Part shown: piece by piece, positions 1 to 10,551 of the stretch | How the letters are laid out: each line of letters opens with the position of its first letter | Numbering within the stretch: the stretch's first letter is position 1 | The notes under the pieces: model-generated | Told to the model about the DNA's origin: nothing | Seen by the model: only the letters and a program-made list of their open reading frames with translations | Databases searched by the model: none | From: Streptomyces triculaminicus | Lineage (GTDB): Bacteria; Actinomycetota; Actinomycetes; Streptomycetales; Streptomycetaceae | Direction of reading: 5' to 3' | Assembly (NCBI RefSeq): GCF_017349075.1 | Contig: NZ_JAFMOF010000003.1 | Span: 496,001-560,000 of the forward strand | DNA length: 64,000 nucleotides | Program-made: the position numbers and the translations under genes

Positions 1-1697
<1,697 letters not shown>

Positions 1698-1701
<4 letters not shown>

Positions 1702-3692
1702 GGTGTGGGTGACCCTCCGATCTGTGAGGACGGTCGCAGCGAGAACACGTGCGCGGGCGCGAGCGAACGGCCCGGCTCGAGGCGCACATAGTTGTCCCTG
1801 CCCCAGTGATAGGTCTCTCCGGTGAGCTCGTCGCGCACCGGGACGGTCTCGTGCCAGTCGAGGCCGAGTGCCGGCATGTCCAACGAGACCGTCGCCTCCT
1901 GGGTGTGGTGGGGGTCGAGGTTGACGACCGTGAGGACGCAGGAGGAGCCGGACCGCTTGGAGTAGGCGATGACGGCGTCGTTGTCGGCGTCATGGAAGCG
2001 CAGGTTGCGCAGCCGCCGCAGGGCGGGCTGACGACGCCTCAGCCGGTTGAGGACCGTGATCAGTGGGGCCAGGCTGCGGCCTTCGCGCTCCGCGGACTCC
2101 CAGTCGCGCGGGCGTAGTTGGTATTTCTCCGAGTCCAGGTACTCCTCGCTCCCCGCGTGCGCCGGGACGTTCTCGCACAGCTCGTAGCCGGCGTAGACGC
2201 CCCAGGTGGGGGAGAGGGTCGCGGCGAGCACGGCCCGGGCCTCGAAGGCGGGCCGGCCGCCGTCCTGGAGATGGGCGTGCAGGATGTCGGGGGTGTTGAC
2301 GAAGAGGTTGGGGCGCATGCACGCCGCCGAGTCCCGCGAGAGCTCCGTCAGGTACTCGGTCAGCTCGTGCTTGGTGTTGCGCCAGGTGAAGTAGGTGTAC
2401 GACTGCTGGAAGCCGACCGCCCCCAGGGTGCGCATCATCGCGGGCCGGGTGAAGGCCTCGGCCAGGAAGATCACGTCCGGGTCGGTGCGGCCGATCTCGG
2501 CGATGACCCGCTCCCAGAAGAGCACCGGCTTGGTGTGCGGGTTGTCCACCCGGAAGATCCGCACCCCGCGCGCCATCCAGAACCGCAGCACGCGCAGCGT
2601 CTCGGCGAGCAGCCCGTCGAAGTCCTCGTCGAAGGCGAGGGGGTAGATGTCCTGGTACTTCTTCGGCGGGTTCTCGGCGTAGGCGATGGAGCCGTCGGCG
2701 CGGTGGTGGAACCACTCGGGGTGCTTGCCCACCCACGGGTGGTCGGGCGAGCACTGCAGCGCGAAGTCCAGCGCCACCTCCATCCGCAGCTCGCGCGCCC
2801 GCGTGACGAAGTGCTCGAAGTCCTCGAACGTGCCGAGGTCGGGGTGGAGCGCGTCGTGCCCGCCCTCCGGCGAGCCGATGGCCCAGGGGCTGCCCACGTC
2901 GTAAGGGCCCGCGGTGAGGCTGTTGTTGGGGCCCTTGCGGAAGGCCGAGCCGATGGGGTGCACGGGCGGGAGGTAGACCACGTCGAAGCCCATGGCGGCC
3001 ACGGCCGGCAGCCGGTTCGCGGCCGTACGGAACGTCCCGCTGACCGGCCGCCGCCCCTCGCGCACCACCGCGCCCTCCGAGCGCGGGAAGAGCTCGTACC
3101 AGGAGCCGAACAGCGCCCGCTCGCGCTCCACCAGGACCGGCACCGGGCGGGTGGTGGTGACCAGCTCGCGCAGCGGATAGCCGGTCAGCGCCGCGACGAC
3201 CTCCGGGTCGAGGGCCGCGTCCAGCCGGGTCGCGGGCGGGCGTTCCGCGTCGCGCAGGGCGTCGACGGCGGCCAGCACCGCCTCCCGGCCCCCGGTCTTG
3301 GGCACCCCGGCCGCCGCCCGTTCGTGCAGCCGGGCGCCCTCCTCCAGCACCAGGGCGACGTCGATGCCCGCCGGGATCTTGATCAGCGCGTGCCCCCGCC
3401 AGGTGGCGACCGGGTCGCCCCAGGCCTCCACCGCGTACGTCCAGCGGCCCTCGGAGTCCGGGGTGACCTCCGCGCCCCAGCGGTCGGTGCCCGGCGCCAG
3501 CTCGCGCATCGGGGACCACGGGCCGCAGCGGCCCGCCGGGCCCCGCAGCACCACGTTCGCGCCGACCGCCTCATGGCCTTCGCGGAACACCGTGGCGGTG
3601 ACCTCGAAGGTCTCGCCCACCACGGCCTTGACGGGCCTTCGACCGCAGTCGACGAGCGGTCCGAGGTCCAGGACGGGGATGCGACCGATCAT
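1698..3692 (-). CDS. glgE: Alpha-1,4-glucan:maltose-1-phosphate maltosyltransferase (GlgE)
   Basis: Transfers maltosyl units from maltose-1-phosphate to the non-reducing end of alpha-1,4-glucans. With the ATG at 3692 the protein has 664 residues and starts MIGRIPVLDLGPLVDCGRRP, the usual beginning of the family. Order: N-terminal beta domain (about 1-190), GH13_3 catalytic barrel, C-terminal beta domain. Nucleophile Asp383 lies in FRVDNPHTKP and acid/base Glu412 in FLAEAFTRP; both are 11 lower than in the characterised S. coelicolor enzyme, as expected for a shorter N-terminus. A second start at 3785 (MPAPSGAP..., 695 aa) also has a good ribosome site (CAGGAG), so the start is not certain. 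The stop overlaps treS. Confidence 0.95.
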
Positions 3693-4178
3693 GGGATCAC
3701 CTGGAAATGTGACGGGAATTCGGGCTGGTCTGGCAGGTTCTGTACTTTCTATCCGCTCCGTCGGGGCTCCGGAGGGTGCGGGCATGGCTGCTCCTGTCCG
3801 CTTCACTCGGGTGGGCGGTGGGGCCGAAATCAAACATGCTGACGTGCCGGAGGGGAGAGGGAAGGCCGCGCCCTGAGCACCGCGGCGGATGGGCGTCTGT
3901 GCATACCGGGTGAGCTTTCCCACCGGGCCCGCCCGGGCATGCCCGGACCGTATGAACTACTCGTGCGTAGTTCCCGTGGCACCACGTGCGGAGGGCGGCC
4001 GTTCCTCCGTCACCCGTAGGGAGTCTCCCCGCTGGGCCGATCGCGTGCAATGTGACGAAAGGCGGTAAACGAAACCCCGTCAGGGAACCCGGCGCCGGAC
4101 ATCACCTTCGAAGGCCGCGGCGGCATTTGGCCTTGGACAGTGCTGCTGTAGGCGGGACGTAATTTCGCCTAGTACTTT
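3693..4178. other. Intergenic region between glgE and the XRE regulator
   Basis: About 490 bases (390 if glgE starts at 3785). It should hold the glgE-treS promoter and the 3' end of the XRE transcript. I see no convincing gene: the open frames here lack a ribosome site and typical codon bias. No clear -10/-35 pair or strong hairpin was found. Confidence 0.5.
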
Positions 4179-5084
4179 TCAGGGAGCCTCGGTGGTGCCG
4201 ATGGCGGCGGTTGCGCCGCCCGCGCGCACGGCCGGCCGCGCACCCGCCGCCGTGAGCAGCCGCAGCGCCGCCTCGGAGCCCGAGCCCGGCTCCGCGCTGA
4301 ACGCCAGCAGGCCCTGGCCGTCGGTGCCGGGCAGCCGCAGCATCTCGAACGACAGGTCCAGGGACCCCACCACGGGATGCCGGAAGGACTTCACCCCCGA
4401 GGTGCACGCCCGCACCGGATGCCGCGCCCACAGCGCCGCGAACCGCGGGCTCCTCATCGTCAGCTCGCCGATCAGCTCCGCCAGCCGGCGGTCCTCCGGG
4501 TGCTCGCCGGCCGCCAGCCGCAGCGCGGAGACCGCCCGCCGCGCCTCCTTCTCCCACTCGGGGTACAGCTCGTGGGCGTGCGGGTCGAGGAAGAACAGCC
4601 GCTGGGTGTTGGGGCGCTCCTCCGGCCGGCCGGGCGCGCCGAAGTCCAGGTGGCCCGCCAGCAGCGCGTGCGCCAGCGGATTCCAGGCCAGCACGTCGAA
4701 GCGGTGGTCGAGGACGAGCGCCGGCACCGCGTCCATCGCCGCGATCAGCTGCCGCACCCCGGGCCCCGCCGTCGCCGGCCGGTCGGCCGCGCGCCGCGCC
4801 GCCCGCCCGGGCCGGGCCAGGTTGCGCAGGTGGGTGTGCTCGTCGGGGCTCAGCCGCAGGGCCCGCGCGATGGCGTCCAGCACCTCGTCGGAGGCGTTCG
4901 CGGACTGGCCCTGCTCCAGCCGGGTGTAATACGCCACGCTCACGCCCGCCAGCATCGCCAGCTCCTCCCGGCGCAGGCCCGGCACGCGGCGCGTACGTCC
5001 GTACGACACCACGCCCACGTCCTCGGGCCGCAGCGCGGCACGGCGGGTGCGCAGGAAGTCCCCCAACCCGGCTGGTGTGTCCAT
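4179..5084 (-). CDS. XRE-family transcriptional regulator with MmyB-like ligand-binding domain
   Basis: A 301-residue DNA-binding regulator. The N-terminal helix-turn-helix (about residues 10-75) includes RVPGLRREELAMLAGVSVAY followed by YYTRLEQGQSANAS, the typical opening of the MmyB-like XRE group. The remainder matches the MmyB-type sensor region (for example VLAWNPLAHALLAGH and the FLDPHAHELYPEWE stretch). ATG 5084 is preferred over a TTG 12 bases upstream. It is divergent from glgP with a perfect inverted repeat between them. In other Streptomyces such regulators often control an adjacent oxidoreductase; here the divergent neighbour is glycogen phosphorylase, so its target is open. Confidence 0.85.
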   Translation of the reverse strand: MDTPAGLGDFLRTRRAALRPEDVGVVSYGRTRRVPGLRREELAMLAGVSVAYYTRLEQGQSANASDEVLDAIARALRLSPDEHTHLRNLARPGRAARRAADRPATAGPGVRQLIAAMDAVPALVLDHRFDVLAWNPLAHALLAGHLDFGAPGRPEERPNTQRLFFLDPHAHELYPEWEKEARRAVSALRLAAGEHPEDRRLAELIGELTMRSPRFAALWARHPVRACTSGVKSFRHPVVGSLDLSFEMLRLPGTDGQGLLAFSAEPGSGSEAALRLLTAAGARPAVRAGGATAAIGTTEAP

Positions 5085-5114
5085 GCGACCAGTCAACAGC
5101 AGTCGCGACCCATC

Positions 5115-5139
5115 AGCCTGACCCTGCCGGGGTCAGGCT
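5115..5139. promoter_or_regulatory. Inverted repeat in the XRE/glgP divergent promoter region
   Basis: Arms AGCCTGACCC and GGGTCAGGCT pair perfectly over 10 bp with a 5-base spacer. It sits 30 bases upstream of the XRE gene and about 120 bases upstream of glgP, between two divergent genes, where a terminator has no obvious use. An operator for the XRE regulator is a reasonable inference. Confidence 0.5.
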
Positions 5140-5256
5140 CGCGAGGTCCGCCGGGGCCCGCCCGGCTCGCCGGACCCGCCGGTCCCGTCAGGCGGAAGGG
5201 GGCACTTGTCCCGCTTGAGCGGCACGGCGCGGCCCCGCGCCGCTACCGTCGTGACC

Positions 5257-7884
5257 GTGAAGGCCATTCGTCGATTCAGCGTGCGTCCCGTCCTTCCGGA
5301 GCCCCTACGACCGCTCAGCGAGCTGGCGCGCAATCTGCGCTGGTCCTGGCATCCCGAGACCCGCGAGCTGTTCCAGTCCCTCGACCCCGAGGGGTGGCGG
5401 GCCGCCGCCGGCGACCCGCTGCGCCTGCTGGGGTCGGTCTCCGCCGACCGGCTGGCCGTCCTGGCCGAGGACCGCCGCTTCCGGCGGCGGCTCGCGGCGG
5501 CCTCCGATGATCTCCACGACTACATGACCGGCCGCCGGTGGTACCAGGAACAGCCCGAGGGACTGCCCGCCGCCGTCGCCTACTTCTCCCCCGAGTTCGG
5601 CATCACCGCGGCCCTCCCGCAGTACAGCGGAGGCCTCGGCATCCTCGCCGGCGACCACCTGAAGTCCGCCAGCGACCTCGGCGTCCCCCTCATCGGCGTC
5701 GGACTGCTCTACCGCCACGGCTACTTCCGGCAGTCCCTCTCCCGCGAGGGCTGGCAGCAGGAGCACTACCCCCTCCTCGACCCCAACGAGCTCCCGCTGT
5801 CCCTGCTCCGCGAGCCCGACGGCACCCCCAGCCGGGTCACCCTCGCCCTCCCCGGCGGCCGCCGGCTGCTCGCCTCCATCTGGAAGGCCCAGGTGGGCCG
5901 GGTGCCGCTGCTGCTCCTCGATTCCGACGTGGAGGACAACGGCCCCGGCGAGCGCGACGTCACCGACCGGCTCTACGGCGGCGGCAGCGAGCACCGGCTG
6001 CTGCAGGAGATGCTGCTGGGCATCGGCGGGGTCCGCGCGGTGCGGGCGTACTGCCGCATCAGCGGCCACCCCGAGCCCGAGGTCTTCCACACCAACGAGG
6101 GCCACGCCGGCTTCCTGGGACTCGAACGCATCCGCGAACTCGCCGAACAGGGAGCCGATTTCGACGCCGCGCTGGAATGCGTACGCGCCGGCGCCGTCTT
6201 CACCACCCACACCCCCGTCCCCGCCGGCATCGACCGCTTCGAGGCCGCCCTGGTCGCCCGGCACTTCGGCGAGGGCGGCGAACTGACCGGCATCGACGTC
6301 GACCGCGTCCTGGAGCTGGGCCGCGAGGACTACCCCGGCGGCCAGGGCGGACTGTTCAACATGGCCGTCATGGGGCTGCGCCTGGCCCAGCGGGCCAACG
6401 GCGTCTCCACCCTGCACGGCCAGGTCAGCCGGGAGATGTTCGCCGGGCTGTGGCCCGGCTTCGACCCCGAGGAGGTGCCGATCACCTCCATCACCAACGG
6501 CGTCCACGCCCCCACCTGGGTCGCCCCCGAGGTCTTCCGGCTCGGCGCCCGGCGGATCGGCGTGGCCCGGGCCGAGGACGCCCTGGCCGTCGGCGGCTCC
6601 GAACGCTGGGACTCGGTGGCCGACATCTCCGACGCCGACATCTGGGAGCTGCGCCGCACCCTGCGCGAGCAGCTGGTGGAAGAGGTCCGCCGCAGGCTGC
6701 GCGCCTCCTGGCGGGAGCGCGGCGCCGGCAGCGCCGAGCTGGGCTGGATCGACGGCGTCCTCGACCCCGACGTCCTCACCATCGGCTTCGCCCGGCGCGT
6801 CCCCTCGTACAAGCGCCTGACGCTGATGCTGCGCGACCGCGAGCGGCTCACCGAGCTCCTGCTGCACCCCGAGCGCCCCGTCCAGATCGTCGTCGCGGGC
6901 AAGGCCCACCCGGCGGACGACAGCGGCAAGCGGCTCGTCCAGGAACTCGTCCGCTTCGCCGACGACGCCCGCGTCCGCCACCGCCTGGTCTTCCTCCCCG
7001 ACTACGGCATGGCCATGGCCCAGCGGCTCTACCCCGGCTGCGACGTCTGGCTCAACAACCCGCTGCGCCCCCTCGAGGCGTGCGGCACCTCGGGCATGAA
7101 GGCCGCGCTCAACGGCTGTCTCAACCTCTCCGTCCTGGACGGCTGGTGGGACGAGTGGTACGAACCGGACTTCGGCTGGGCCATCCCCACCGCCGACGGC
7201 GCGGCCATGGACGACGACCGCCGCGACGACCTGGAGGCGGCGGCGCTCTACGACCTGCTGGCCCAGCGGGTGGCGCCGCGCTTCTACGACCGGGGCGCGG
7301 GCGGGCTGCCCGGGCGCTGGATCGAGATGGTCCGGGGGACGCTGGCCACCCTCGGACCGAAGGTCCTCGCCGGGCGCATGGTGCGCGAGTACGTCGAGCG
7401 GCTGTACGCGCCCGCCGCCGAGGCCCACCGGGCGCTGGAGCCCCACGCGGCGAGCGAGCTGGCCGCCTGGAAGGCCCGGGTGCGGGCGGCGTGGCCGGCC
7501 GTGGCGGTCGACCACGTCGAGGCCGTCTCCGACGGCCCGCTCAACGGCCACGCGGAGCTGGGCTCCACGGTCTCGCTGCGGGTGAGCGTGACCCTCGGCG
7601 AGCTGGACCCCTCGGACGTGGAGGTGCAGGCCGTGGCGGGCCGGGTGGACCAGGCCGACCGGCTGACCCGGACGGTCGCCTTCCCGCTCAAGGCCACCGG
7701 GGCCCCGGGCCTGGACGGCCGGCGGCTCTACGAAGGGCCGCTGACCCTGGACCGCACCGGGCCCTTCGGCTACACCGTGCGCATCCTGCCCGCCCACCGC
7801 CTGCTGGCCGGCGGCGCGGAGCTGGGGCTGGTGGCGGTGCCGTCCGAGGCCGTGGGCGAGGCCGCCGGGGTGCTGATGCGGTGA
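5257..7884 (+). CDS. glgP: Glycogen/alpha-glucan phosphorylase, GT35
   Basis: Phosphorolytic release of glucose-1-phosphate from alpha-1,4-glucans, PLP-dependent and cytoplasmic. The 875-residue protein begins MKAIRRFSVRPVLPEPLRPL from GTG 5257, matching the usual actinobacterial start; an in-frame GTG at 5251 is also possible. An N-terminal DUF3417-type segment (about 10-120) precedes the catalytic part, as in the AlgP/MalP-like long-form subfamily. The PLP lysine is Lys615 in CGTSGMKAALNG, and NEGHAGFLGLERIREL and SITNGVHAPTW are further family signatures. Divergent from the XRE regulator and near glgE/treS and glgX, which places it in glucan turnover. Confidence 0.95.
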   Translation: MKAIRRFSVRPVLPEPLRPLSELARNLRWSWHPETRELFQSLDPEGWRAAAGDPLRLLGSVSADRLAVLAEDRRFRRRLAAASDDLHDYMTGRRWYQEQPEGLPAAVAYFSPEFGITAALPQYSGGLGILAGDHLKSASDLGVPLIGVGLLYRHGYFRQSLSREGWQQEHYPLLDPNELPLSLLREPDGTPSRVTLALPGGRRLLASIWKAQVGRVPLLLLDSDVEDNGPGERDVTDRLYGGGSEHRLLQEMLLGIGGVRAVRAYCRISGHPEPEVFHTNEGHAGFLGLERIRELAEQGADFDAALECVRAGAVFTTHTPVPAGIDRFEAALVARHFGEGGELTGIDVDRVLELGREDYPGGQGGLFNMAVMGLRLAQRANGVSTLHGQVSREMFAGLWPGFDPEEVPITSITNGVHAPTWVAPEVFRLGARRIGVARAEDALAVGGSERWDSVADISDADIWELRRTLREQLVEEVRRRLRASWRERGAGSAELGWIDGVLDPDVLTIGFARRVPSYKRLTLMLRDRERLTELLLHPERPVQIVVAGKAHPADDSGKRLVQELVRFADDARVRHRLVFLPDYGMAMAQRLYPGCDVWLNNPLRPLEACGTSGMKAALNGCLNLSVLDGWWDEWYEPDFGWAIPTADGAAMDDDRRDDLEAAALYDLLAQRVAPRFYDRGAGGLPGRWIEMVRGTLATLGPKVLAGRMVREYVERLYAPAAEAHRALEPHAASELAAWKARVRAAWPAVAVDHVEAVSDGPLNGHAELGSTVSLRVSVTLGELDPSDVEVQAVAGRVDQADRLTRTVAFPLKATGAPGLDGRRLYEGPLTLDRTGPFGYTVRILPAHRLLAGGAELGLVAVPSEAVGEAAGVLMR

Positions 7885-7917
7885 CGGCGGAACCGCGCTG
7901 ACGACGGGAACGATGAA

Positions 7918-7959
7918 GGGCGCCGTCCGGGGGAGGAGGACTCACCCCGGGCGGCGCCC
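7918..7959. terminator. Bidirectional terminator between glgP and the M4 protease
   Basis: Stem of 15 pairs (GGGCGCCGTCCGGGG against CCCCGGGCGGCGCCC, one wobble pair) with a 12-base loop, placed between two convergent genes. Confidence 0.75.
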
Positions 7960-8006
7960 GGTTCAGGGGTTACGGCGGGTTACGCCGGGTTGTGGCGGGA
8001 AGGCGC

Positions 8007-10283
8007 TCAGAAGGAGAGCTTCCAGCTGTTGACCGTGCCGTCGTCGCCGGAGTAGACGTCCTGCACCTGGAGCTTCCAGGTACCGGTCGCCGAGGCGCCG
8101 GAGGCGTCCACGGTGTAGGTCTCCTTGACGTCCGCGGCGGAGTCCCAGGCGTCGGCGTCCTTGAGGTTCCACGTCTTGCCGTCGGGGGCGACCAGGTCGA
8201 TCTTGAGGTCACCGCGGTAGGTGTGGGTGATGTTCACGTCCACCTTCAGCGCCGAGGAGCCGTTGCCGCTGCGGGTCACGACGATCGGCGAGGTGACGGC
8301 CTCGCCGGCGTCCGGGATCGCGACCGGGGTGGTGTTCTCGAAGACGCTGCCGCCGCCCGTGGTGTTCACGGTCCACTTGAAGGAGACGGTGCCGGTCTTG
8401 CCGCCCGCGTCCTTCACCGTCACGGTCACGTTGCTGGTGCCGGTGGCGGTCGGGGTGCCGGTGATCAGGCCGGTCGAGGCGTTGATGGACAGCCCGGCGG
8501 GCAGGCCGGCGGCCGAGTAGGTCAGGGAGCCCGTGGTGGAGCTGGACGCCTTGATCTGCAGGGAGACGGCGGTGTTGACGATCGAGGTCTGGTCGCCGGG
8601 GCTGGTGACCGAGACGCCGGAGGAGAGCCGGCCGCCGACGTTGATGCCCGCCCACGCGTTGGCGACGTTGTTGTACGTCTCGCTGCCGACGCCGAAGAGC
8701 TCACCGGCGGCCCACAGCGTCGCGTCCCGCGCGCCCGCGTAGTTGGTGTTGGACTGCATGCGCTGGGTCAGCGCCTTGAACCAGATCTTCGCGGCGTTGT
8801 CCCGGCCGATGCCGGTGACCGGCTGCCCGTCCGCGGTCGGGGAGTCGTACTTGACGTTGTTGACCGTCTTGGGGCCGCTGCCCTCGGAGGCCAGGTAGAA
8901 CCAGTGGTTGGCCGGGCCCGACGAGTAGTGCACGTCGATGCCGCCGAGGCCGGAGTACCAGCTGTCCTTCGACTGGCCGTCCTTGCTGGGCTTGTCCATG
9001 TAGCGCAGCGGGGAGCCGTTGCCCCGGATGTCGATCTTCTCGCCGACCAGGTAGTCGCCCGGGTCGCTGGGGTTGTTGGCCCAGAACTCCACGGCCGCGG
9101 CGAAGATGTCGGAGGTCGCCTCGTTCAGACCGCCGGACTCGCCGCTGTAGGTGAGGTTGGCGGTGGCCGAGGTGACGCCGTGCGTCATCTCGTGCGCGGC
9201 CACGTCGATCGAGGTCAGCGGCTTGGCGTTGTTCTGGCCGTCGCCGTAGGTCATGCAGAAGCAGCTGTCGGACCAGAAGGCGTTGACGTAGCTGTTGCCG
9301 TAGTGGACCCGGCTGTACGCGCCCTTGCCGTCGCCCTTGATGCCGGTGCGGCCGTGCACGTTCTTGTAGTAGTCCCAGGTCAGCTGGGCGCCGTAGTGCG
9401 CGTCGACGCCGGCCGTGGCCGGGTCGCCGGTGGTGCCGTTGCCCCAGACGTCGTCCGAGTCGGTGAAGAGGGTGCCGGTGCCGGAGGTGCCGCGGTTGAG
9501 GTTGTAGGTCTTGTGACCGCCGCGCGTCCCGTCGGTCATCGTGTACGACGGGGTCGTGCCGATGGTGACCTGGCCGCTGTACTGGCTGTTGCCGGTGCCC
9601 TGCTTGACGCCCTGGAACTCGAAGAGCTTCTTGCCGGTCTTCGCGTCGGTGATGACGTGCAGCTCGTTGGGCGTGCCGTCGTGCTGCAGGCCGCCGACGA
9701 CGGTCTCGTACGCCAGCACGGGCGTGCCGTTCGCGGCCCAGACGACCTTGCGCGGCGCCCGGTCGGCCTTGTCGGCCTTCGAGCCCTGGGCCCGGGCGGC
9801 CTTGACGGCGTCCTTCTCGGCCGTGGCGGCGGCGAAGGACGGCGACGTCGTCGACAGGGCCATCCGCGCCTTGGAGGCCTTGGCGATGGTCTTGACCTGG
9901 CCGCCCTTGGTGGCGTCGACCACGAGGTCGCCGCCGAGCACGGGCAGGCCGTCGTAGGTGCGCTCGTAGCGGGTGTGGACGGTCCCGTTGACGTCACGGG
10001 AGATGTCCCGCACGACGAGCTGCTCCTTGGCGCCGAGGCCGAGGGTCTTGGCGGTGTCCGCCTTGGTGGCGTTGGCCTCGCGTATGAGCTCCGCGCGCTG
10101 CGAGGGGGTGAGCTTGGCGGGCAGGGCGCCGGGGTCGGCCTTGGCGACGATCTGGCGGCCGGAGGCCCTGGCGTCGTCCTGGCGGGCGGTCGCGGTGCCG
10201 GCCTGGGTGCCCACGGCGAGCATGGCGGTGACGGCGACGAGTGCGCCGGTGGCGACGGCACGCTTTGGGGGGGTGGGTCTCAC
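8007..10283 (-). CDS. Secreted M4 (thermolysin-type) neutral zinc metalloprotease with Ig-like and P domains
   Basis: Extracellular neutral protease, 758 residues. GTG 10283 is chosen because AAGGAG lies 6 bases upstream and a classical signal peptide follows (RPTPPKRAVATGALVAVTAM, cleavage near residue 35). Then come the FTP/PepSY-type propeptide (to about 230), the peptidase M4 domain with zinc motif HEMTHGVT near residue 360 and the downstream Glu in GGLNEATSDIFAA, a putative Ig-like (He_PIG) module (about 545-635: PAGLSINASTGLITGTPTAT) and a C-terminal proprotein-convertase P domain (about 650-758: ITHTYRGDLKIDLVAPDG). The ORF could extend to 10376, but that would bury the signal peptide. 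An upstream motif is shared with the opp operon. Confidence 0.95.
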   Translation of the reverse strand: MRPTPPKRAVATGALVAVTAMLAVGTQAGTATARQDDARASGRQIVAKADPGALPAKLTPSQRAELIREANATKADTAKTLGLGAKEQLVVRDISRDVNGTVHTRYERTYDGLPVLGGDLVVDATKGGQVKTIAKASKARMALSTTSPSFAAATAEKDAVKAARAQGSKADKADRAPRKVVWAANGTPVLAYETVVGGLQHDGTPNELHVITDAKTGKKLFEFQGVKQGTGNSQYSGQVTIGTTPSYTMTDGTRGGHKTYNLNRGTSGTGTLFTDSDDVWGNGTTGDPATAGVDAHYGAQLTWDYYKNVHGRTGIKGDGKGAYSRVHYGNSYVNAFWSDSCFCMTYGDGQNNAKPLTSIDVAAHEMTHGVTSATANLTYSGESGGLNEATSDIFAAAVEFWANNPSDPGDYLVGEKIDIRGNGSPLRYMDKPSKDGQSKDSWYSGLGGIDVHYSSGPANHWFYLASEGSGPKTVNNVKYDSPTADGQPVTGIGRDNAAKIWFKALTQRMQSNTNYAGARDATLWAAGELFGVGSETYNNVANAWAGINVGGRLSSGVSVTSPGDQTSIVNTAVSLQIKASSSTTGSLTYSAAGLPAGLSINASTGLITGTPTATGTSNVTVTVKDAGGKTGTVSFKWTVNTTGGGSVFENTTPVAIPDAGEAVTSPIVVTRSGNGSSALKVDVNITHTYRGDLKIDLVAPDGKTWNLKDADAWDSAADVKETYTVDASGASATGTWKLQVQDVYSGDDGTVNSWKLSF

Positions 10284-10533
10284 ACTGACTCCTTCTGCGG
10301 TGGCCACGACGTGGGTGGGGTGGCCGGTGGGCGACCGGGCGGCGAGATGCCGACCGGGCAGAGCACGGCAGAACACATGGAGAAAGGGGGGAAAGAAGAA
10401 GCGGGCTGCCGCGGGAAGGTGGGGATGTGGGGGTGCGCCGCGCCAGTTGAGGTGAAGAGTGCCACCGCGGCCCAGGGGGTGTCAGGAGCGCGTCAACAAG
10501 TTGGCCGGAATCTGTCCGTTGGCCAAAGATCGA

Positions 10534-10547
10534 TGTCCGTATAACGG
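10534..10547. promoter_or_regulatory. 14-base motif shared with the opp operon upstream region
   Basis: TGTCCGTATAACGG occurs here, 251 bases upstream of the protease start, and again at 30150-30163, 261 bases upstream of the first opp gene. The core is an inverted repeat, TCCGT-N3-ACGG(A). These are the only two copies I found in the window. A common operator is inference. Confidence 0.45.
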
Positions 10548-10551
10548 GCGC

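Noticed and set aside
2118..3842. Long plus-strand open frame opposite glgE
   Set aside because: Antisense shadow of a high-GC gene: rich in Arg, Gly and Ala, no domain, no ribosome site.
5305..7797. 830-codon minus-strand frame opposite glgP
   Set aside because: Mirror frame of a real gene with strong third-position GC; composition is Gly/Ala/Val repeats.
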